A stretch of 64,000 nt of DNA, taken from the NCBI GenBank assembly GCA_022432975.1, contig CM039510.1:30120412-30184411 (forward strand), in the 5' to 3' direction. The notes below the pieces were generated by a model. The model made no database searches and was not told the origin of the DNA. It was given only the letters and a program-made list of their open reading frames with translations. Made by a program: the position numbers and the translations under genes. Source of the stretch: Begonia masoniana (Eukaryota; Streptophyta; Magnoliopsida; Cucurbitales; Begoniaceae). Below, piece by piece: positions 59,892-64,000 of the stretch. How positions within the stretch are numbered: position 1 is the first letter of the stretch; every line of letters starts with the position of its first letter.

Positions 59892-61807
59892 GGGAAGATC
59901 GTGAGTACACGTGTACCGCCCTGCGGGGACCCACGTGGCAGCAGCCCATCGGTGGGAACTGCACGACTTGCCTGGCCTCGGATTCGGGGGTGAGCCCTGG
60001 TCCGGGGGGAGGTCGTTACAAGTGATTATGAAAGTATTTATTATGTAGATAGGCTTCTTTATGTGGCATGTCTGTGTGCTCCGCTGAAGTGGAAATGATG
60101 AAAGCATTCATAATTATCAGAATTGCTGAGTATGATGATTGATGTATTGGTTGAGTTTCATGTGAGTGGTGAAATTTTTGTGTGCAGGACGCAGTTGTTG
60201 GATTTCTACTGGCTGGAGTAGGTAATGTTGACTTGAGGAGAAAGACAAATTACCTTATTGTGGACTCAAGTATGTTTTATTCTATCTTATATTATAAACA
60301 CTTGTCTTTATCAACCTCTATTATGAGAGCCACTCAGCCACATAGGTTCTCGACTTCATTGAAATATTTTAGCAATACATGAAAGTAGTTGTTGCAAGTG
60401 CAAGTACTAATTCTGTTTCTTCCCTCTCTTCTTATTTTTTTTTCTTGCCCTAAAATGAGAATAAGAGGAAGATAACTGGTCGCTTTGAAATCGCTACAGT
60501 ACATATTTATCAGTAATAATTGTTTTCTATCCTGGGTTTTGCTCGTGTCACCATTTATTCCCATTTTATTGATTTGCTTGTTGAATAATTTCCTATGACA
60601 GAAACAATTGTTAAACAAATTGAAGATGCCTTCAAGGAGTTCACAACAAGGGAGGATATTGCTGTAGTGCTTGTCTGCCAATACGTAAGTCATTTCCTGA
60701 AGAAAAGAAACTATTATGCAATGTTTGCCATCTCCTTCCAATTTAGGGGTGGATGGCTGATAGATTTGAAAAATTATTTAGGAAGAATACTTCTTTATCG
60801 AAGAATCACAAAAATTAAGTACAATTAATCTCTAGAATTTTGATAATATAGGCTTTCCTTTCTATTACTTTTCTCACCAAATCCGTATTTCTCTCAATCA
60901 TAACTGTTTCTCTAAATTACTCTACTAACATATTAATCTAATTTAGGAAAGAGTTTATCAATGGCTAATTCTAACTATAATACTCTATTTCTTCTGTTAC
61001 CTCGATGTTTTTTTTTTTCATCTGCTTCCTGGTCCTTTTAGTGCAATCGAGTTAATGATAATTGTACGATGATAAAACCTGAGATCATGAATTGCCCTAC
61101 TACTGTCTGAATGTTCTTTCTCGTTTAGTTGGAACTGGGTTCAATAACTTGCAAATGTCGATTTAACTTGAGCTGCTCTTAACTTGGTCATCTTGTCGAA
61201 CTTGGTCATGTTGTCTAAAGAAAAAGGGTATAACTTTTACATTGTCATACCTTGTGTTCGTGAGTTTCGGGTTGCAAACATGATGAGATTTTTGGTGGAC
61301 AGCTACAACAAGCCAATTCCAGCAATTCTGGAGATTCCTTCTAAAAATCATCCTTATGATCCCACTCAAGACTCCATCCTATCACGAGTGAAGAATCTCT
61401 TTTCTGCCGAGTCGGTCGCATCCGGTATGCGCTGATTATGTATGTTTCTATGTCGTGTTTGTCAATGATGGTTCTTTCTTTTTTCTGAATATCAGCTGAC
61501 ATGAATGAATTATCTACATTAGAGGAAGATGACTCAATTATCTGAATGTCACAACTAAGTGGTTGAAAATTTGCATATGCAGTTGATCAAACGTAAATAT
61601 TTAGCTTTTTTATCAGAATTATTTAGTTTTTCATTGATATTGGTAGTATATATTTAATGCATTGATTAATCTCTTATTTTACCCTGAAAATGGTATTTCT
61701 TAAAAGTTCCTCTTTTTAAATGCTCGATGACATGGCAAAATATGATTGATGGAATTTAATAATAAATTATAAATAATTAATTTATTATATTAATGATATT
61801 AATCATG
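59391..61807 (+). repeat. Source copy of the 2.4 kb segmental duplication
   Basis: The pair to 51811-54229. Here the segment is in its original setting, continuous with the rest of the solo LTR on the left and with the bHLH promoter region on the right. Confidence 0.92.
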
Positions 61808-62614
61808 TATTAGAATAAAATAATAAATTTAATATTATTTTTTCGAAATTAATTGTAATTTTTACTTATTTTTAATAATGCACAGTAGCTAAATAATTTT
61901 TGTTTTGAAAAATTAAAATTTTTTTGAATTGTTCTATAATTAGAATTGGGATTTAAATAGGATGAAAAATTAAAAATTAATGTTACATTTACTCTCTAAA
62001 CATATTTGTTGATGTGATGAATAATAATTTGTATAAATTATAAATAATTAATTTATTTTATATTAATTGTACCAATCATTATTTGACATGATTTATTTTA
62101 TATTAATTGTACCAATCATTATTTGACATGTCAACAAATATGTTTTGAGAGTAAAAATAATTGTTAATGTAATAAATAGTTAATTTATTATATTAATTAT
62201 ACAAATAATTATTAATATTTTGAGAAAATACAATAAGAAAATAAACATAACATACAAATCTTTATAAAGCGAGTTACTATTTTCTCTTATTTAAAAAAGA
62301 AAGATTGTACCAAACTAAAATTTTATTTTAACAAGTGACATGACAATAAACAATTTAATGTAGATAAAATTAAATAAAAAAATATTTACAAATAAAGTTA
62401 AAATTTATAATTCATTATTTTCAGCAATGATCTTTTGACACCGCTATAACCGTCTCTTTCTCCCTCCCTTTCCTATTTTCGCATGCTTCGCTCTCGTGGT
62501 CCCATGGAGTTGGTGGAAAGCTAGCCTCAACTGCAACGCATCGTCTCCTCCTGGCTCCTGCTTGCATGTTAGTGCTATTTCCTACGTCTGATTCTGTTAA
62601 TACCTCTAGTTTTC
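61808..62614. other. VHA-F to bHLH intergenic region, block B
   Basis: AT-rich, homologous to 39160-39768. A C/T-rich leader precedes the bHLH ATG. Nothing else recognised apart from the 40-bp duplication. Confidence 0.6.
62051..62130 (+). repeat. Perfect 40-bp tandem duplication
   Basis: ATTTATTTTATATTAATTGT plus the following twenty bases is repeated exactly once. Absent from block A and block 0 flanks. Confidence 0.9.
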
Positions 62615-63767
62615 ATGGAGAATAATCCGTATGAGGCCGCGACCGATGATTTCCTAGAGCAAATTCTTGGTGTTCCTGCTTTCGCGCCGAATGAATTAGG
62701 CTTGGCAGGAAATGATGGTGGATTATCAGGAGCTGTGGCTCACGGTTCGATGATGCTGCAGCTCAGCTCCGGGGACGGCTCTTGCCACACGGCCTGCGTT
62801 GGTGGAGGAAGCGATGGGGGCGCAGGGTTTAGTAGCCCTGGTTTTCCCTTGGGGTTGAGCTTGGAGCAAGCAAAGTGTGGGCATCTGAAGCCTGAGGAGG
62901 CATCCGGTAGCGGCCCGCGGTTCCGCGACGAGGTCGTCGATGGCAGAGCTTCATCGATAACAACTATGAAGTGACTTTTTGCCTGTAGTTTAACTTAAGT
63001 TTTGGCTTGTTCATAAAAAAAAAAACAGCCAGAAATGGTTTGTTGTAAATAATTCCTGTTTTTTTTTTTTTTTTCTGGTCTTAAAGAATGAGAGAGAACA
63101 TTCGTAGCAGAAGGACGAATGATTTTCCCTTTTTTGCATAAGTCAGTAAAGACCGAAATATGTGGGAATTGGGGAAGAGGCTGGGAGGGAGCTGACAAGT
63201 ATAACATCTGTTAATTTGATTGTTTTCATCTGATTAAGAATTAGAAGATGCGAACAAGAAATAAACTCATGTAAAATCAATAATACAATAGGTTTCCCAA
63301 AAAGTCTAGACTGTTTGGTAATTTCTTGATCACACAATATACTTCTTACCAATCCCCTGGAAGAATGGGATATATATCATGTCCTTTATTAGTCTTATTT
63401 TTCTAGTTCCACTGAACTTATTTATTTTTGTAGGTTTTCCAAGGCCTACCAATTACCACCAATGTTAATGGAGCGCCACATCCTCCAGCAATGCGGCCAA
63501 GAGTTCGAGCTAGACGAGGACAAGCTACAGATCCCCATAGTATTGCTGAGAGGGTATGTAGTCCGTCTACATAAGTTTGATGAATGTGTTAACCGAGAAC
63601 AGAGGGCGAGCTGTTATGTCTCATCCTAAAACTAGATTTCCTATTTTTATTTTTGCCTAAATTACTTAACATTCATAATCACCTATTTCTCCTTGGTGTA
63701 GTTACGCAGGGAAAGAATTGCAGAGAGAGTCAGGGCATTGCAGGAACTGGTTCCTAGTGTAAACAAG
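62615..63767 (+). CDS. bHLH transcription factor, subfamily XI (UNE12/LRL-like), 3' end off-window (block B)
   Basis: Exon 1 starts MENNPYEAATDDFLEQILG and includes SMMLQLSSGDGS, FPLGLSLEQ and RFRDEVVDGRASS. Exon 2 (63434-63553) reads VFQGLPITTNVNG, then [20 protein letters not shown]. Exon 3 (63702-63767) reads [37 protein letters not shown] is the basic region with the His-Glu-Arg residues that bind E-box DNA; the second helix is beyond the window. The N-terminus (DDFxEQILG) and [25 protein letters not shown] context match UNE12/bHLH7-type proteins as I remember them. At the exon 1 end the sequence is ATGAAGTGAC: the expected AAG plus GT donor lacks one G. Splicing at AA/GTGACT would shift frame; splicing at GAG/GTCGTC (62932) would keep it. 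Confidence 0.85.
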
Positions 63768-64000
63768 GTGATTAGGTACATTTATTAGTATTGTTTTATT
63801 CATAATACCAGTCAAAAGAATGTTGTTTTTGTTTTCAGTTATTTATCCTAGCGGGCAAAAATTTCAGTTTTGTTGCGTTTATGGACATGAAAATTTCTGG
63901 AATGCGATGTAGTTTTTCAATACCAATTAGATAATTGTGTGATTATGACCTTAGCGAGACTTACAAAATATCTATGAAGGGCACGCATTCTCACAATTAA
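63768..64000 (+). other. Third intron of the bHLH gene, incomplete
   Basis: Begins GTGATTAGG after the AAC AAG codons; no acceptor or next exon before the window ends. Confidence 0.7.

Larger units (their letters stand above)
56382..60020. mobile_element. Foldback element with 5S-like apex, split by a solo LTR, in VHA-F intron 1
   Basis: Left part 56382-56794 and right part 59892-60020; target duplication AGTGA at 56377-56381 and 60021-60025. Ends are TGTAACGACCTCCCCCCGG and its complement. The arms stay complementary for about 200 bp (for example AAGTCGTGCAGTTCCCACCG and GTGAGGAGTACC / TACTCCTCAC). No protein is encoded. TG...CA ends, a 5-bp duplication and a 5S block suggest descent from a Cassandra-like LTR that became palindromic. 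Confidence 0.82.
55791..61435 (+). pseudogene. VHA-F: V-ATPase subunit F, four exons with a 3.6 kb intron insertion and lost acceptor (block B)
   Basis: Exons: 55791-55853 (identical 21-residue start), 60188-60269 (DAVVGFLLAGVG, Thr to Ala), 60602-60684 (KTIVKQIEDAF, VLVCQY) and 61271-61435 (VANMMRFLVDSYNKPIPAI, ending VASGMR). The first coding intron holds the foldback/LTR composite 56382-60020. The acceptor of the last exon reads TTTCGG instead of TTTCAG (61265-61270), so the normal splice cannot occur, and I see no nearby in-frame substitute. The protein would lose its C-terminal 54 residues. Coding bases are otherwise intact, so loss of function is recent or depends on this single base. 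Confidence 0.88.

Overview
The window is eukaryotic nuclear DNA from a flowering plant, most likely a eudicot. It is AT-rich, its genes have GT-AG introns, and the recognisable genes are plant families: V-ATPase subunit F, a subfamily XI (UNE12-type) bHLH, a group C bZIP and a BEL1-like POX exon. Most of the sequence is layered transposable elements. I cannot name the species.

1-15688: a minus-strand Tekay/Del-type Ty3 retrotransposon (5' LTR 13175-15688, decayed gag and protease, RT and RNase H running off the left edge). It is split by a young plus-strand Tekay element (1579-11234) with 2.5 kb LTRs, a perfect 5-bp target duplication (TAGGT), one in-frame stop and one frameshift. Two small foldback elements also sit in the host RNase H region. 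15693-25506: a decayed putative plant-transposon gene, a solo Sirevirus LTR (18155-19392), and a Helitron remnant (helicase C-terminus 23741-24122; 3' hairpin and CTAG end 24721-24749). A 100-N gap (25507-25606) follows, then a Cassandra TRIM with 5S-like sequence.

27276-64000 is a tandemly duplicated gene block in the order bZIP(-) / VHA-F(+) / bHLH(+), broken by transposons. Block 0 keeps only the end of VHA-F (27276-27419). Block A has bZIP 5' exons with a stop (32861-34171), the one intact VHA-F (36971-38820) and a truncated bHLH (39769-40001). Block B has bZIP exons 3-4 (40278-40577), a Sirevirus (40894-51810) carrying a solo Tekay LTR, a VHA-F with a 3.6 kb insertion in its first coding intron and a mutated last acceptor (55791-61435), and a bHLH gene running off the right edge (62615-). 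A further VHA-F piece (exons 2-4, 52608-53854) is a recent copy of 59391-61807.

The order of events in block B can be read: block duplication; foldback element into VHA-F intron 1; Tekay element into the foldback, now a solo LTR; then copying of 59391-61807 to 51811-54229. Only VHA-F of block A looks able to make its protein; bHLH of block B is plausible but has an irregular exon 1-2 junction.

The less expected signals are: a 9-mer (GGTGTCACA) repeated in one orientation through the coding region of the Sirevirus and present in its LTRs; hairpin arrays at a fixed place in one LTR family but with different sequence in each copy; a foldback element with a 5S rRNA-derived segment at its apex; and arrays of TGACGTCA spaced 53-54 bp in the young LTRs.
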